Source: Halichoerus grypus (Eukaryota; Chordata; Mammalia; Carnivora; Phocidae). Taken from it: DNA of 64,000 nucleotides. Numbering within the stretch: the stretch's first letter is position 1; each line of letters opens with the position of its first letter. The notes beneath the pieces are model-generated. The model was not told the DNA's origin. It ran no database searches and saw nothing but the letters and a program-made list of their open reading frames with translations. Shown one piece after another: positions 11,771 through 25,205 of the stretch. A program made the translations under genes and the position numbers. The stretch spans positions 18,984,449-19,048,448 of the forward strand of contig NC_135718.1 of assembly GCF_964656455.1 (NCBI RefSeq), given 5' to 3'.

Positions 11771-12884
11771 GTCTCATTACTAATATTGCTAATTATTTCC
11801 TACTCTCTTCTACATAAGTGGTAAACAGGATGGGAAGTAAAGGTTATCAATTGCACAAGAGAGGCCACAAAGGAGAAAGAGACCTCCCCTCAAAAAGATG
11901 TTTTATGAAAGATAGCTTGGTAATGATGCATGTTTAAGGATACTGTTTTCTAAAACTCTAGAAGAGTCTGAGAAAGAATCCTCACATACCTTAGCATGGA
12001 TCTTAGCACAGAGTCCATTATGCTATGGAGCCCTATTCACGAGCAGTGGAGAACCATACTGGAATGTCTAGGCAGCTATGCATTGAGACCCAGGCTAGAA
12101 AATGTGCTTCCAATAAATCTCAGATGACATTAATCTAGGTAATCCAGAGATCTGAAAGAAAATAGTGGAAGCAACACAAGATTTGCCAGACCAACTTGGA
12201 CAAACTCTAATGTCTTTTCCACGAACACCTCAATATCCTCCCTAGTTGATGATGAGACTTCACTATATTTCTATTTTTACAATATTTTTTTCAAATTTCC
12301 AAAATACTTATTTCTTGTTTTTCTCAACATTAGAATGTAATGAGTCAGAAGAATGTTACTTGCAAGGAAAAGAAGCGAACATTTTAAAATAGGAAAGTCA
12401 TACTAGAGAAATGCAGAAATACCATTTTAAGGTTACATTTTGGTGAAGGCAATTAATAAGCTTTTAACAGACATTATCCAAACAAAATAAACTTTTAAAA
12501 GTGGCATGATTTTGACAATATTGATTGCAAAATGAAATGACCTTTTTTTAATGTGCTAAAGAGGGACTAACCATGCTCACTACTAGCATGGTAGGATTCA
12601 ATACGCAGTATCTGGGAATGTTAGCATGTTATCAAGGGTAACTGAGAGCCGCACAATAAGTACATGCTAGGGCTTATAAGTCACCTCTACAGCCAGGAGT
12701 AAAATAGTGCAAAATCATAAAGAAATGATACTTTGAGGCTGCTTTTTACCACTTGGGGCATCAGAGTACTGCCATAATTTCTTGGAGAAAGCACAGGAAT
12801 CGATTTAACACCAAAAGAGGTAACAACTAGAGAGTTTCTGAGAAAAAATGGTGTCTCAAAATTTGAGAGGCTAACTATACACAT
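11771..12884. other. Unique AT-rich intergenic sequence
   Basis: Nothing recognisable by eye: no repeat family, no exon-like structure. Confidence 0.5.
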
Positions 12885-13250
12885 ACCAGAATGGCTAAAA
12901 TGAAAAAAATAATACTAAGGGTCAGACAAAATGTGGAGCTATTGGAATTCTTATACATTTACTGGTAGATATGTAAATTAATTCAACCACTTTGGAAAAT
13001 TGTTCAACAGTATTTATTAAAGCTGAACATAAGTATATTCTATAATAATTTCATTCTTAGTCAACAGACATGCATATATGTTTATTAAAAGACACATTTA
13101 AAAATATTCATAGAAACTCAAAACTAGAAACAGTTTTAATATCTATCAGTGGTAGAATGGTTAAATAAATTGTGGTATATTCCCAGGATGAAATGCTATA
13201 CAGCAATGCAAATCACCAAACTACAACTAGATGCAACACTACGAATCTCA
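12885..13250 (+). mobile_element. L1M ORF2 3' fragment
   Basis: Forward, diverged L1 text: ccactttggaaaattgttc, tagaatggttaaataaattg, tggtatattcccaggatg and cacaacta-type codons. Not coding. Confidence 0.7.
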
Positions 13251-13379
13251 TTTGTAATTTGTGTACTCTCTGTCCTCTTCCCATCCTCCACCTTTTTTTT
13301 TACTTTATTTTTTTTAGAGCAGTTTTAGGTTCACGAAATTGAGTGGAAAATAGAGTTCCCATATATACACTGCCCTACC

Positions 13380-13382
<3 letters not shown>

Positions 13383-13420
<38 letters not shown>
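13383..13420 (+). repeat. (AC)n microsatellite inside L1
   Basis: About 19 AC units within the 3' end of the antisense L1. Confidence 0.92.
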
Positions 13421-15319
13421 CCTTTCCAAACATCAGTATACTGTACTACAATGGTACATTTGTTACAACTGATGAACTAACATGGACATGACATTATCAC
13501 CAAAGTCCACAATTTATACTAGGGTTCACTCTTGGTTGTATATTCTATGGATACAAATGTATAAGGACATGTATCCCCCAACATAGTATCATACAGAATA
13601 GTTTCACTGTCCTAAAAATCCCATGCTCCTTCTAATCAGCCCCACAAAGCCCTTGGCAACCACTGATTTTTTTTACTGTCTCAATAGTTTTGCCTTTCCA
13701 GAATGTGATACAGTTGGAATCATACAGTATATAACCTGCTCAGATTGGCTTTTTCACTTAATATGCATTTAGGGTTCTTCCATGTCTTTCATGTCTTTTC
13801 ATGCCTTGAGAGCTTATCTTTAGAACAGGATATTTCATTGTCTAGAAGTACCACAATTTACCCATTTCCCTACTGGAGGACATCTTAATTGCTTCCAAGT
13901 TTTGGCAATTATGGATAAACTCTCACAAATATCTGAGCGCAGGTTTTTGTGTGGCCATGTTTTCAACTCATTTGGTAAATACCTAGGAGCATGATTGCAA
14001 GTATATGTCTAGTTTTGTAAGAAACTGCCAAACTGTCTTCCAAATTGTCTGTACCATTTTGCATTCCTACCATTAGTGAGTGACAGTTCCTATTGCTCCA
14101 CATTCTCACGTTTGTTATCAGGGTTTTGGACTCTAGCTATTCTAATAGGAATGCAGTGGTATCTCATTGTTTTATATTTTCAATTCCCTAATGACGTATG
14201 ATGTTGAGCATCTCTTCATATATTTATTTACCATCTGTTTATCTTCTTAGGTGAGATATGTTTAGATCTCTTGACCATTTTTTTTTCCTTTGGGTTGGGT
14301 TTTTTTAAGGTTGAATTCTAAGAGTTCTTTGTAAAAATTTTTATAAGTCCTTTATTAGATAAGTCTTCTGCAAGTATTTTCTCCCAGTCATGGCTTATCT
14401 TCTCATTCTTTTGCCAGTGTATTTCACAGAACAAAATTTTTAAATTTTAATGAGACCCTACTTATTTCATAGATCATGACTTCGGTATTATACCTAAAAG
14501 GTCAACACCAGATCCAAGATCATCTAAACTATCTCCTGTATTATTGTCTATGTGTTTTATAGTTTTGTATTTTACATTTAGGTATATGGTTCATTTTGAG
14601 TTAAATTTTGTAGAAGGTTTAAGTTCTGGATTCTTTTTTTTTTTTTGCATGTGGGTATCTAGTTGCTCCAAAACAATTTGTTGAAAAGACTACCCTTTCT
14701 CCATTGCATTGTCTTTGCTCCTTTATCAAAGATCAGTTGACTGTATTTGTGTGGGTCTATTTCTGAGGCCTCTATTCTGTTCTATTGACCTGTCCATTCT
14801 TTCACTAATTCCACACTATCTTGATTACTGCAGCATTATTTAAGTCTTGAAATTAGGTAGCATTAGTCCTCAACTTTGTCTTTCTCCTTCAATATTGTGT
14901 CAGGGATTCTGAGTCTTCTGCCTTTCCTTACAGATTTTAGAATCAGTTTGTCAAGATCCACAAAATTTTCTAGAATTTTGTTTGGGATTATGTTGAATCT
15001 ATAGATCAAGTTGAGGAAGAACTAACATCTTGACTGTTGATTGATTTCCTACCAATGAACATAGAATCACTCTCCATTTTATTTAGGTATTGGCTTCTCT
15101 CATCAAAGATTTGTATTTTTCATCACGTAGATCTCATACATATTTTGTTAGATTTACACCAAAGTAGTTCATTGTTTGGATGCTAATGTTAAATGGTATT
15201 ATTTTTAATTTCAAATTCCTATTCTTTGCTAGTATATAGGAAAGCAATTGACTTTTGTATATGAACCTTGAATCTTGCAACCTTACTATAATCACTTATT
15301 ATTTAGGAGTGTTTGTCAA

Positions 15320-15515
15320 GGGGCACCTGGGTGGCTCAGTCGTTAAGCGTCTGCCTTCGGCTCAGGTCATGGTCCCAGGGGCCTGGGATCGAGCCCCACA
15401 TCGGGCTCCCTGCTCGGCGGGAAGCCTGCTTCTCTTTCTCCCACTTCCCCTGCTTGTGTTCCCTCTCTCGCTGTGTCTCTGTCAAATAAATAAATAAAAT
15501 CTTTAAAAAAAAAAA
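15320..15515 (+). mobile_element. CAN-SINE with perfect 15-bp target-site duplication
   Basis: Full-length. Identical aggagtgtttgtcaa copies at 15305-15319 and 15516-15530 mark a recent insertion into the old L1. Confidence 0.97.
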
Positions 15516-15877
15516 AGGAGTGTTTGTCAATTCTTTTGGATTTTTTACATAGATGATCATGTCATCTACAAAGACAGTCTTATTTCTTCCTTCCCAGTCT
15601 GTATGACTTATTTCCTTATCTTCTTTTATTGCATTAGCTAGTACTTCTAGTATGTTTGAAAAAGAAAGAAATGAGAAGAGACATCTTTGCTTTCTGTTCT
15701 TAATAGAAAAGCTTCTGGTTTCTATTTAGTATGCTGTCAGCTGTAGGGTTTGTTTCTTTAAGGTTCTTTATCAAGTTGAGGAACTTACCCTCTATTCCTA
15801 GTTTGCTGAGATATTTCATAAATGGATGTTGTTTTGTCAAATGCTTTTTCCACAACTTATATGATCATGTAATTCTT

Positions 15878-16069
15878 TTTTTTTTTTTTTTAAGATTTTA
15901 TTCATTTATTTGAGAAAGAGAGCATGAGCAGGGGGAAGAGACAGAGGGAGAAGGAGAAGCAGACTCCCTGGTGAGCAGGGAGCCCGATGCGGGACTCGAT
16001 CCCAAGACCCTGAGATCGTGATCTGAGCCGAAGGCAGACGCTTAACCGACTGAGCCACTCAGGCATCCC
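15878..16069 (-). mobile_element. CAN-SINE with perfect 15-bp target-site duplication
   Basis: Reverse-oriented. Identical gatcatgtaattctt copies at 15863-15877 and 16070-16084. Confidence 0.97.
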
Positions 16070-19000
16070 GATCATGTAATTCTTCTTTAATCTGTTGATA
16101 TGATGGATGATATTTATTTTGGAAAATTAAAATGACCTTGCATATCTGGAATAAATTCCACTTGGTCATGGTGTATAGTTCTTTTTATACATTTTTGGAT
16201 TCAAATTGCTAATATTTTGCTGAGGATTTTTGCATCAATGTTTGTGAGAGATATTGGTCTGCAGTTTTCTTGTAATGCCTTTGTCTGGTTTTGGTATTAA
16301 GGGGATGATGGCCTCATAGAATGACATTGAGTATTCCCTCTGCTCCTATCTTTTGGAAGAGATTGTAGAGAATTGGTATCAAATCTTCCTTACATGTTTG
16401 GTAGAATTCACCAGTGAAAATATTTGGCCCTGGTGCTTTCTATTTTGGAAGGTTATTAATTAGTGGTTCAATTTCTTTACTAGAATTAGGCCTGTTCAGA
16501 CTATTTCCTGGGTGAGTTTTGGCAGATTGTGTCTTTTGAGGAATTGGTATATTTTATCTAGGTTATCAAATTTGTGGGCATAAAATTGTTCATAATATTC
16601 CTTTATTATCCTTTTAATATCCATGGACACTATGGTAATTGCCTGTTTTTTATTTCTGCTATTTCTAATTTGTGTCTTCTTTTTCTAGTTAGCCTAGCTA
16701 GAGTCTTCTCAATTTTACTGATCTTTTCAAACTAGCTTTTGGTTTTTTTATTTTTTTTTTATTGAGTTCCTGTTTTTTATTTCACTGATTTATGCTCTAA
16801 TTTTTTTTATTTCTTTTCTTCTACCTACTTTGGATTTAATTTGGCCTGCTTTCCCCCTATTTTCGTAAGTTGAAAGCTAGATTGATTTTAGATCTTTTCT
16901 CTAATACATGCATTCAATGCTATACATTTCCCTCCAGGCACTGCTTTTACTATAACCCACAAATTTTGATGTTCTATTTTCATTTTATTTTGTTCAAAAT
17001 ATTTTAAAGTTTTTATTGAAGGTATTTTCAATACTTAGAAATGTATTTAATGTGCAGTATTTTCAGATTTTCTAGCTATCTTTGTTATTGATTTGTAGCT
17101 TAATTCCATTGCAGTCTGAGAAGATATTTGTAATCTTTCTTTTAAATTTGTTTAGGTGTATTTTATGGCCCATAAGGTAGTCTATTTTGATGACTGGTCC
17201 ATGTGAGCTTGAGAAAAATGTGCATTCTGCTGTTGGGTGAAGTAGTCTATAGATGTCAATTACATCCATTTGATCGATGCTATTGAGTTCAAATATGCTC
17301 TGATTTTCTGACAGCTGAATCTGTCCATTAGAGATAGAGGGGTATTGAAGTTTCCAACTATAATAGTGGATTGATCTATTTCTCCTTATAAGTTAGATCA
17401 GTTTTTGCCTCACATATTTTGATGTTATATTGTTAAGCACTTACATTTTATGTCTTATTACTGATAATTCTCCTTGCTCTGAAGTTTGCTTTGTCTGAAA
17501 TTAATATAGCTACTCTTACTTTGATTAGTGTTAGCATGGTATATCTTTCTCCATCCTTTTGCTTTTAATATGTGTGTCTACTGTGACACTTTTTTAATGG
17601 GTGTATTTAGACCATTGATGCTTCAAGTGATTATTGATATAGTTGGATTAATATCAAACTTCTGTTCATTGCCCTTGTTTTGTCTTCCACATTTTTTGTC
17701 TTCTGTGTCTAAATTGAGCATTTTGTAGGATTTCTTCCATTTTCTCTCTTCTCTTAGCATATCAAGTGTAATTTTTTTGTTGTTAGTGGTTGCCTTATAG
17801 TTTACAATATACATTTACAACTAATCTAAGTCCACTTTCAAATCACACGTCACCTCATTGGTAAAGCACTTTATAACAGAGTATTTTCAATTCATCCCCC
17901 CATCTCTTACAACACTGATGTCTTTCATTTCACTTATCCATAATCTATAATCACCAAATACATTGTTGCTATTATTTGGAACAAACTGTTATCTTTAGAC
18001 CAATTAATAAGAAAGATGATTTTATTTTACCTTCATTAATTCTTCTTTAACGCTCTTCCTTTATGTAGATTAAATTTCTGACCTATATCATTTCCCTTCC
18101 CTCTCTTAAGAACTTCTTTAAGCAATTCTGGTAAAGCAGGTTTACTGGTGACAAATTCCTTAAATTTTAGTGTGACAAAGTAGTTCTCCTTTGGAAGAAT
18201 AATTTCACAAGGTACAGAACTCTAGGTTGGCAGGGGCTCCCCCGCTCCAAAACTTAAAATACTTCACTCTCTTCTTGCATGGTTTCAAAAACAGGTCTGA
18301 TGTAATTCTTCTTGCTCCTCCTTGGGTAAGATGTTTTTACCTTCTGGTTTCTTTCAAGATTTTTTTATCTTTGACTTTTCTGTCATTTGAATATGATATG
18401 CATAGGTATAGATTTGAGTGCATTTATTCTGCTTGATGTTCTCTGAGCTCCCTCGATCTGTAGTTTGATGTCTGACATTAAATTTGGGAAATTCTCCATC
18501 ATTATTGTTCAAGTATTCTTCTTCTTCTAGTATTCCCATTAATATATATCATATCTTTTGTAGGTGCCTCATAGTTCTTAGGTACTTTTTGTAGTTTTTC
18601 TCCTTGTTTTTCATTTAGATAGTTTCTACTGACCTTCAAGCTCAGATTCCTTCTTCAACTGTGTCATCTGCTAATTAGCCCATCAAAGGCATTCTTCATT
18701 TCTATTAGTTTTTATTTCTAGCATTTTAAAATTCATTTTTAGGATTTCCATCTCTCTGCTTACATTACTCCATTTCTGCATGTTGTCCACTTTTTCCATT
18801 TGAGCCATTAGCATTTTAAATTCCTTGTCTGACAGTTCAAAAACCCCTGTGATTTAGAAGAGTCTGGTTCTGATGTTGGCTCTGTTTCTTCAAAATGTTT
18901 TGGGTTTTTTTGCTTTTAATATGCCTTGCAACCTTTTGTTGAAAGCCAAACATGATGTATTGGGTAAAAGGAACTAATGCAAATAGGTCTTGGTGATGTG

Positions 19001-19849
19001 GTGCTAAGATGTTGGGGGAAGGAAAGTGTCCCATAATCCTGAGTAGGTCTTTTAGTGAGCCTGTGGTCCTGGCTTGTGACAAGGAAATAAATACTTCTTG
19101 GTCCTCTCCTCCCCCACCCCCACCATTTCAGTGGAATAGGAAGGCTACACTTGGATATTTCTATTCCCCTACGTGAAAAGCTAGAGGAGCTTGTAGTTGG
19201 GTGTTTCTCTTCCCCCAGGTCAGTTAGGCTCTGATAAAACCTCAGCAGGTTAATCTCTGGTAAAATAGTTTCTCTTAAGGGCAGGGCTTGTTAAGAACAG
19301 AAATGCTCTCAGTATATTTCAAAAGGGCTCACTTTCCCCTCCCCATGCTGGACAGATGAGGAAATTATTCTCCACTCTTCACTGTAAGAACCTGCTAGGG
19401 CTTCTGGAGGTAAAAACTTTAAATAAAAAGTGTGGGGGGCCCCCTTTAGACTGGGCTGCTAGGATTTTTTAACTCTCAGACTTGTCCACACTGAGCCATC
19501 AGCAATTCATGCATTACAGTTTAAGTTTTCCTAACCCAACACTGGTTTCCATAAAGGTTTATGCTTATGGGTATCTGCTCTGGGTATCTGTTCTGGTAAT
19601 TGTGATTCTCCATATCCATCCATTTCTCCAATTTGAGGAGCACCAGTTGCCCTGTGACTTCCAATTCTCCTATAAATCTAAGAAGAATTGTTGATTTTCA
19701 GTTTGTTTAGCTGTCTTTATTGTTAGGACAGACTGACAACTTCCAAGCTCCTTACATGCTGGACCAGATACTGGAAGTTTTTGCTTTTTAATAACATTTA
19801 TCAACCTTGAATAGACTACAAAATTTACTTACTGCTTACTATTGGCCTT

Positions 19850-19975
19850 GCCTCACTAGAATGTAAATTTCATTTACTATGGTCTGTTTTGTTCACCAAT
19901 ATATCCTACACCTAGACAGGTGCCTGGCATGTTTCTGAGTGCTCAAATATTTGCTGAGTGAATATACACCATTTC
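19850..19975 (+). mobile_element. L2 3' end fragment
   Basis: cctcactagaatgtaaattt, then tctgttttgttcaccaat, then gcctggcatg and tgctgagtgaat match the L2 3' end. Confidence 0.75.
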
Positions 19976-21309
19976 TTCATACCTAAGTTTTGGATATAAA
20001 AAACAAATGAACTTGGATGCAGAATTCTCTATCAGCTATGTCTCAAAAGGCAACTATGAGAACTTTAATTTGGATTTATACCTTATAGGCCACTTGGTTT
20101 CTATGGTCTTGGAAGTAAATGCAATCTGGTTGCAAGACTTGCCACTCCATTATTCCCTTGGATTCATTTAAACTGATCAGGATGGCTAGCCAGGAGGCCC
20201 CCCTTTTAAATTACTACTCAAACAGCTCCAAACATCTCTCTCCCAAAGCTAAACCTTTAGAAAAGAAAATGCATTCACAGTGAATCATACAATATTACAA
20301 AATCAACATGATAAAATCAAAAGAACATTGAACTAGTAGAGGCAGTCCCCAGTACCACTGTACTACTTACTAGCTAGTTGACTTAACAAGTCTTTGGATT
20401 TGATTATTTTATCTTAAAATGTCTTATTTTACCTGAAAGACAGGGATGGTCCATGTAATTTCTTTGAACCCCCAAACCTAAAGTCATTGATCCTTGACTT
20501 TACCCAAAACAAAAATTTTATTAGCAAATATTTCCACCTATAATCAACATGAAAAATTACCCACCCACACAAAAATAGCAGTTGAGAATATAAATTATAC
20601 ATTGTAGACTTAAGTCAAACACTTTGCTTCTAGCTTATACCTTGCATTTGGTTTAAAAGGATGCAAAGGAAAGAAGTGTGGAACTCAATCTAAATTGTTC
20701 AAATTTATGGTTGTCATAACACATGGTTTTAGTAGATTCTTAATGGAGGAAAAGTGTTGTTTAATCTGGCTTTCACCTAGTTAGCTGATTTCACCCCTGG
20801 CAGTATACATGATGTGATTCAGATGGGGAGGCTACAGTGAAGTAATAGGAATACAAAGGAGTCAGAAGACTCAGGTTCTAATTTCAATGTTGACATGATA
20901 CTGCATCAGTGTATAACTCATTCAATTACCCTGGCTATTCCCTCATCTTGAATATAATGAAGCCAGATTTACATAAAAGTCAAAGGAACAGCAAGGGAAA
21001 AATGAAATTACTTAAAATATACAAATGATCCTTAAAAAAAAAACCTCAATGGTTATAACCAAAACCAATTAAGTGGAAAAAAGGATTACCAAGGTTGTCA
21101 AGTTTTTAAAGGTTCAAAATACCTTAACAATCCTCAGTGGAATTCTAGTAATCTAAATTATTTTAAAATTCAGTCTTGGACAAATAATAATATATTGTGG
21201 AGAAAAGTTATATAATAACTGCCAAAGCACTTAGGTACAAGCAAACTCTTGTTGAACCTAGAACTTGTTTTAAAGAGTTTCCTTGGTAGAAAAGTTTGTG
21301 TATTTTATT
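19976..21309. other. Unique AT-rich intergenic sequence
   Basis: Mostly unrecognised. A possible MIR trace (ctagctagttgacttaacaa near 20370) and a second near 20830-20960. No exon-like structure. Confidence 0.45.
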
Positions 21310-21492
21310 TTTTAAAAAGATTTTATTTGTCAGAGAGAGAGAGAGAGAGCAAGCACAAGCCGGGGGAGCGGCAGACAGAAAGAGAAGCAGGCTCCCTGGT
21401 GAGCAAGAAGCCCATCACGGGGTCCAGTCCCAGGACCCTGGGATCATGACCTGAGCCAAAGGCAGACGCTTGACAGACTGAGCCACCCAGCC
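21310..21492 (-). mobile_element. CAN-SINE
   Basis: Reverse-oriented with a (GA)n stretch. The head is slightly degraded (gccacccagcctg). Confidence 0.9.
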
Positions 21493-22234
21493 TGTATATT
21501 TTAGAATCATGTATTTTTTTTAAAGCTGGTATGCTACATGGTATTCAAATGGGCTTAAAAAAAAGTGGGAGAAATATATTCTCTATAAAGAGTGTGTATG
21601 GGTATATGTATATAAAATGAAAAAAATAAACCCAGATACTCAGATATCTCAACTACAATAACACTAAATGAATGTGTTAAGACTAATTATGCCCTGGGGA
21701 AAGTAACAATAGGTTATTACTGTACGAAAACTAGAAAAAATTTTTTAGTTTTCATCTGCAATCTGAATAAATTAGGGGTTAGAGAATTCTTGACTGTGCA
21801 GTGTTCTTCTGAAGTTGACATCGAAGGCTAAAATGTGTAGATTACTTGCATCTATGCTGATGTTCACAGAAGGAAAAAATAAGTCACCAAACATTTTAGA
21901 AGAAAATGGTAATCATTCCAAACCCAGGATCATCCATAACTCTTCATTTAATGTTTTATTCTCTATAAACCAAAGTCTATTGGTACTTTTTAAATGGCAA
22001 TCAATGCTCTCAATTGCCTCAGGATGCCTTTATTAAGCAGGAACGGGAGGTGCTTTGGAGGTTAGAAAAATTGAATGAAATCAGCAATTCCTAATTTTTT
22101 AAAGTAGATTACTCAAATAGGTGTGAAATCCATTACATTGTGACCTCCTCAATGGTGAAAATTTCTGTCTGTAATATGTGTTTGACAAGATCATTGTTTT
22201 GCACCAGGAAAGTGCTAGTTAAAATACATGGAAT
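21493..22234. other. Unique AT-rich intergenic sequence
   Basis: No repeat family or exon-like structure recognised. Confidence 0.5.
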
Positions 22235-22428
22235 TGGAGTGCCTGGTTGGCTCAGTTGTTAAGCGTCTGCCTTCAGCTCAGGTCATGATCCCAGGGTCCT
22301 GGGATCGAGTCCCACATTGGGCTCCCTGCTCCGTGAGGAGCCTGCTTCTCCCTCTACCAGTCCCCCTGCTGTGTTCCCTCTCTATGTCTCTCTCTGTCAA
22401 ATAAATGAATAAAATCTTTAAAAAAAAA
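22235..22428 (+). mobile_element. CAN-SINE
   Basis: Head tggagtgcctggttggctca, tail aaataaatgaataaaatctt. Flanked by atacatggaat and atgcatggaat, an aged duplication. Confidence 0.93.
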
Positions 22429-22989
22429 TGCATGGAATCTTTAGTAAAATTCAGCAAAACATGACCCTCCAAACAAAATTGGCCACCCAACTTAAAACAA
22501 AGTTGACTTCATTTGTTTTCATCATTATGCTTTTACTCTTTCATATTCATATAGATGTACTCACATAAACATATAGCATATATCTTCACACTTTAGAAAT
22601 TAAAAGGCTAACTCCAAGCATTCTGAGTGCTACTTCTATCATAAGAAATATGGCCATTTAGATGCTTAAATAGTGAGCATTAAAACTCCCTCCCATAAAT
22701 TACATTACAATTAGGTTTTCTAATTTTCAAAGTTAGCAATAAAAAAAAAACCCAAGCATTCACATTCTTCCCAAAGGAAGGAAATTTTAGTAACCACATA
22801 GTTATTCAATAAAGTGAAATATTTTAAAAGATTTGGACATTCACAATGCCTAATTTTGAAGGTAATATTTATAATATATATATTCTCTCATTAGGCATTG
22901 TTGCACTTATAATTTAAAGGAGAAATTATTACCCAGTTTTTAAAGATCTCAGTTAAAAACAATAGTTTAAGAGTTGACAGTTTCATTGC
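22429..22989. other. Unique AT-rich intergenic sequence
   Basis: No recognisable repeat or gene. Confidence 0.5.
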
Positions 22990-23641
22990 TCTGTTTGTGA
23001 GAATGCAAACTGGTACAGCCACTCTGGAAAACAGTATGGAGTTTCCTCAAAAAGTTAAGAATAGAACTACCCTATGATCCAGCAATTGTACTACTAGGTA
23101 TTAGTCCAAAGTATGCGAAAAATGCATATTCGAAGGGATACATGCACCCTGATATTTATAGCAGCATTATCAACAATAGCCAAACTATCGAGAGAACCCA
23201 AATGTCCATCAACTGATGAATGGATATGTATAATGGAATATTACTCAGCCATCAAAAAATTGAAATCTTGCCATTTGCAACGACTTGGATGGAGTTAAGA
23301 GTGTATTATGCTAAGTGAAATAAGTCAATCAGAGAAAGATAAATCCCATATGATCTCACTCACATGTGGAATTTAATAAAGAAAAAGGCAAACATATGGG
23401 AAGGGGGGATAAAGGAGAGAGAGAAACAAGCCGTAAGAGACTCTTAATGATAGAGTTGTCAACTGGGGGTTGATGGAGGGAGGTGGGTGGGGGATGGGCT
23501 AGATGAGTGATGGGTATTAAGGAGGGCACTTGTTATGATGAGCACTGGGTATTGTAAGTGATGAATCACTGAATTGTACCCCAGAAACCAGTATTACACT
23601 CTTAACTACCTAAATTTGAAATAAAAATAAATGAATAAATG
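22990..23641 (+). mobile_element. 5'-truncated L1 3' end with target-site duplication
   Basis: Forward L1 ORF2 end and G-rich 3'UTR (tggatatgtataatggaata, gatgggtattaaggagggca). The 11-bp sequence agtttcattgc occurs at 22979-22989 and again at 23642-23652. Confidence 0.9.
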
Positions 23642-23910
23642 AGTTTCATTGCATCAATCTACAGAAGTCATTAAAGAACCAATAATCTAATCACTTAAAT
23701 TTAATCTAAGTATTTTTGTATTTTATAATGGTATTCTTTTCAAGTCAGAATCTTTGGTATACATTTTAAAATTGTGCCCCTCCCAAATACATTCTCTTCC
23801 TGGGCCTGGTTTTTGCAAGCAGGTTTAAGACCATGAAAATCTAGATTTTTAGCTAGACTAGGTAAGCCAGTCTTGATCAAAGATGAGTTTAAAAAAGAAA
23901 AAATGTATAG

Positions 23911-24067
23911 GGGCGCCTGGGTGGCTCAGTCGGTTAATCATCTGCCTTCGGCTCAGGTCATAATCCCAGGGTCCTGGGATTGAGCTCCGCATCAGGCTCC
24001 CTGCTTCTCCTTCTCCCTCTGCCCCTCCCCACCCCACTTGTGCTCTCAAATAAATAAAATCTCTATA
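23911..24067 (+). mobile_element. CAN-SINE
   Basis: Head gggcgcctgggtggctcag, shortened pyrimidine region, tail aaataaataaaatctc. Flanked by aaaaatgtata on both sides. Confidence 0.94.
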
Positions 24068-24628
24068 AAAAATGTATAAATTTGGCCAGTTATCTAAAGT
24101 CTAATCTATTCCAGAAGATTAACTAGAAAGAGTTAAATAGCATAAATGGAGAAAAAACACCATAAACAGGTTGACTAATTAGAATATGGAAAAGAACAGT
24201 AACTTTTTTAAATGAAGGAAAACAAGTTAAATCTTTAGGTGACATTTCTAGAGACAAGATATAAGGGAATCAAATTTAACAAGACTATAAGCAATCATCT
24301 AAGATTATTGGAAAGACCATGAAGAGTTGCCCCTAACATTCCTTATCTGGCACCCTCCACCCAATTCTTTGGGGAGAGAATATTGTACACAGGCCCAATC
24401 TTAAGAACAAGCAATTGGTATAATCTACCTATAAGCTTTTATCTATAAGCTTCAGGGCTGAAAACTATGCAGAAACAGTCGTTATAGACAAGAATCACTG
24501 TCAACAGAATTTTCTGTGAGGACAGACATGTTCTGTATTTGCACTAATATAGTAGTCAGCAGCCACTTATGGGTATTGAGAACTTCCTATGTTGACTACG
24601 GTGACTAAGGAATTAAAGTTAAATCTTT

Positions 24629-24805
24629 TTTTTTTAAAGATTTTATTTATTTGACAGAGAGAGAGGGAGAGAGGGAGAGAGCAAGCACAGGCAGGGGGAG
24701 CAGCAGGCTCCCTGCTGAGCAAGGAGCCCCATGTGGGGCTTGATCCCAGCACCCTGGGATCATGCAAAGGCAGCCGCTTAATGGACTGAGCCACCCAGGT
24801 GCCCC
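24629..24805 (-). mobile_element. CAN-SINE with perfect 15-bp target-site duplication
   Basis: Reverse-oriented. Identical taaagttaaatcttt copies at 24614-24628 and 24806-24820. Confidence 0.97.
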
Positions 24806-25020
24806 TAAAGTTAAATCTTTATTCAATTTTAATCTAAATTTAAACAGTCACATGTCTAGTAAATAGCAATGGTTTTGGACAGTGCAGACTCCTGGAAAAA
24901 TTGGAATGGAAACTAAAATGATATTGAAGCAGAATACACTGAGAAGTTAGAAAAAGTGAACTCTGAATGAAATTGGCTATTTCCTAAAGACCCTGGTTTC
25001 CTTTCCAATTCTATCATAGC

Positions 25021-25205
25021 TACTTCGTTTATTTTGAGAGAGACAGTGCACGTGAGCAGGGGGAGGGGCAGAGGGAGACAGAGACTCTCAGACTCCATGC
25101 TGAGCATGGAGCCAGACGTGGGGCTTGATCTCACAATCCTGGGATCATGACCTGAGCTGAACTCAGGAGTCGGTTGCTTAACCAACTGAGCCACCCAGGC
25201 ACCCC
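25021..25205 (-). mobile_element. CAN-SINE, older
   Basis: Reverse-oriented, diverged tail (cgtttattttgagag), head gccacccaggcacccc. Confidence 0.9.

Larger units (their letters stand above)
13290..19780 (-). mobile_element. Almost complete ancient L1 (L1M type), antisense, with two SINE insertions
   Basis: Continuous antisense L1 of about 6.1 kb once the SINEs are removed. The 3' end lies at the left (agcagttttaggttcacg and a poly-T region). Then come reverse-strand ORF2 (for example gagatattggtctgcagttt near 16250 and ccattgcagtctgagaag near 17110), ORF1-like sequence near 18300-18900, and 5'UTR-like GC-richer text to about 19780. It carries an (AC)n at 13383-13420. All frames are broken, so it cannot mobilise. 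Confidence 0.75.
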
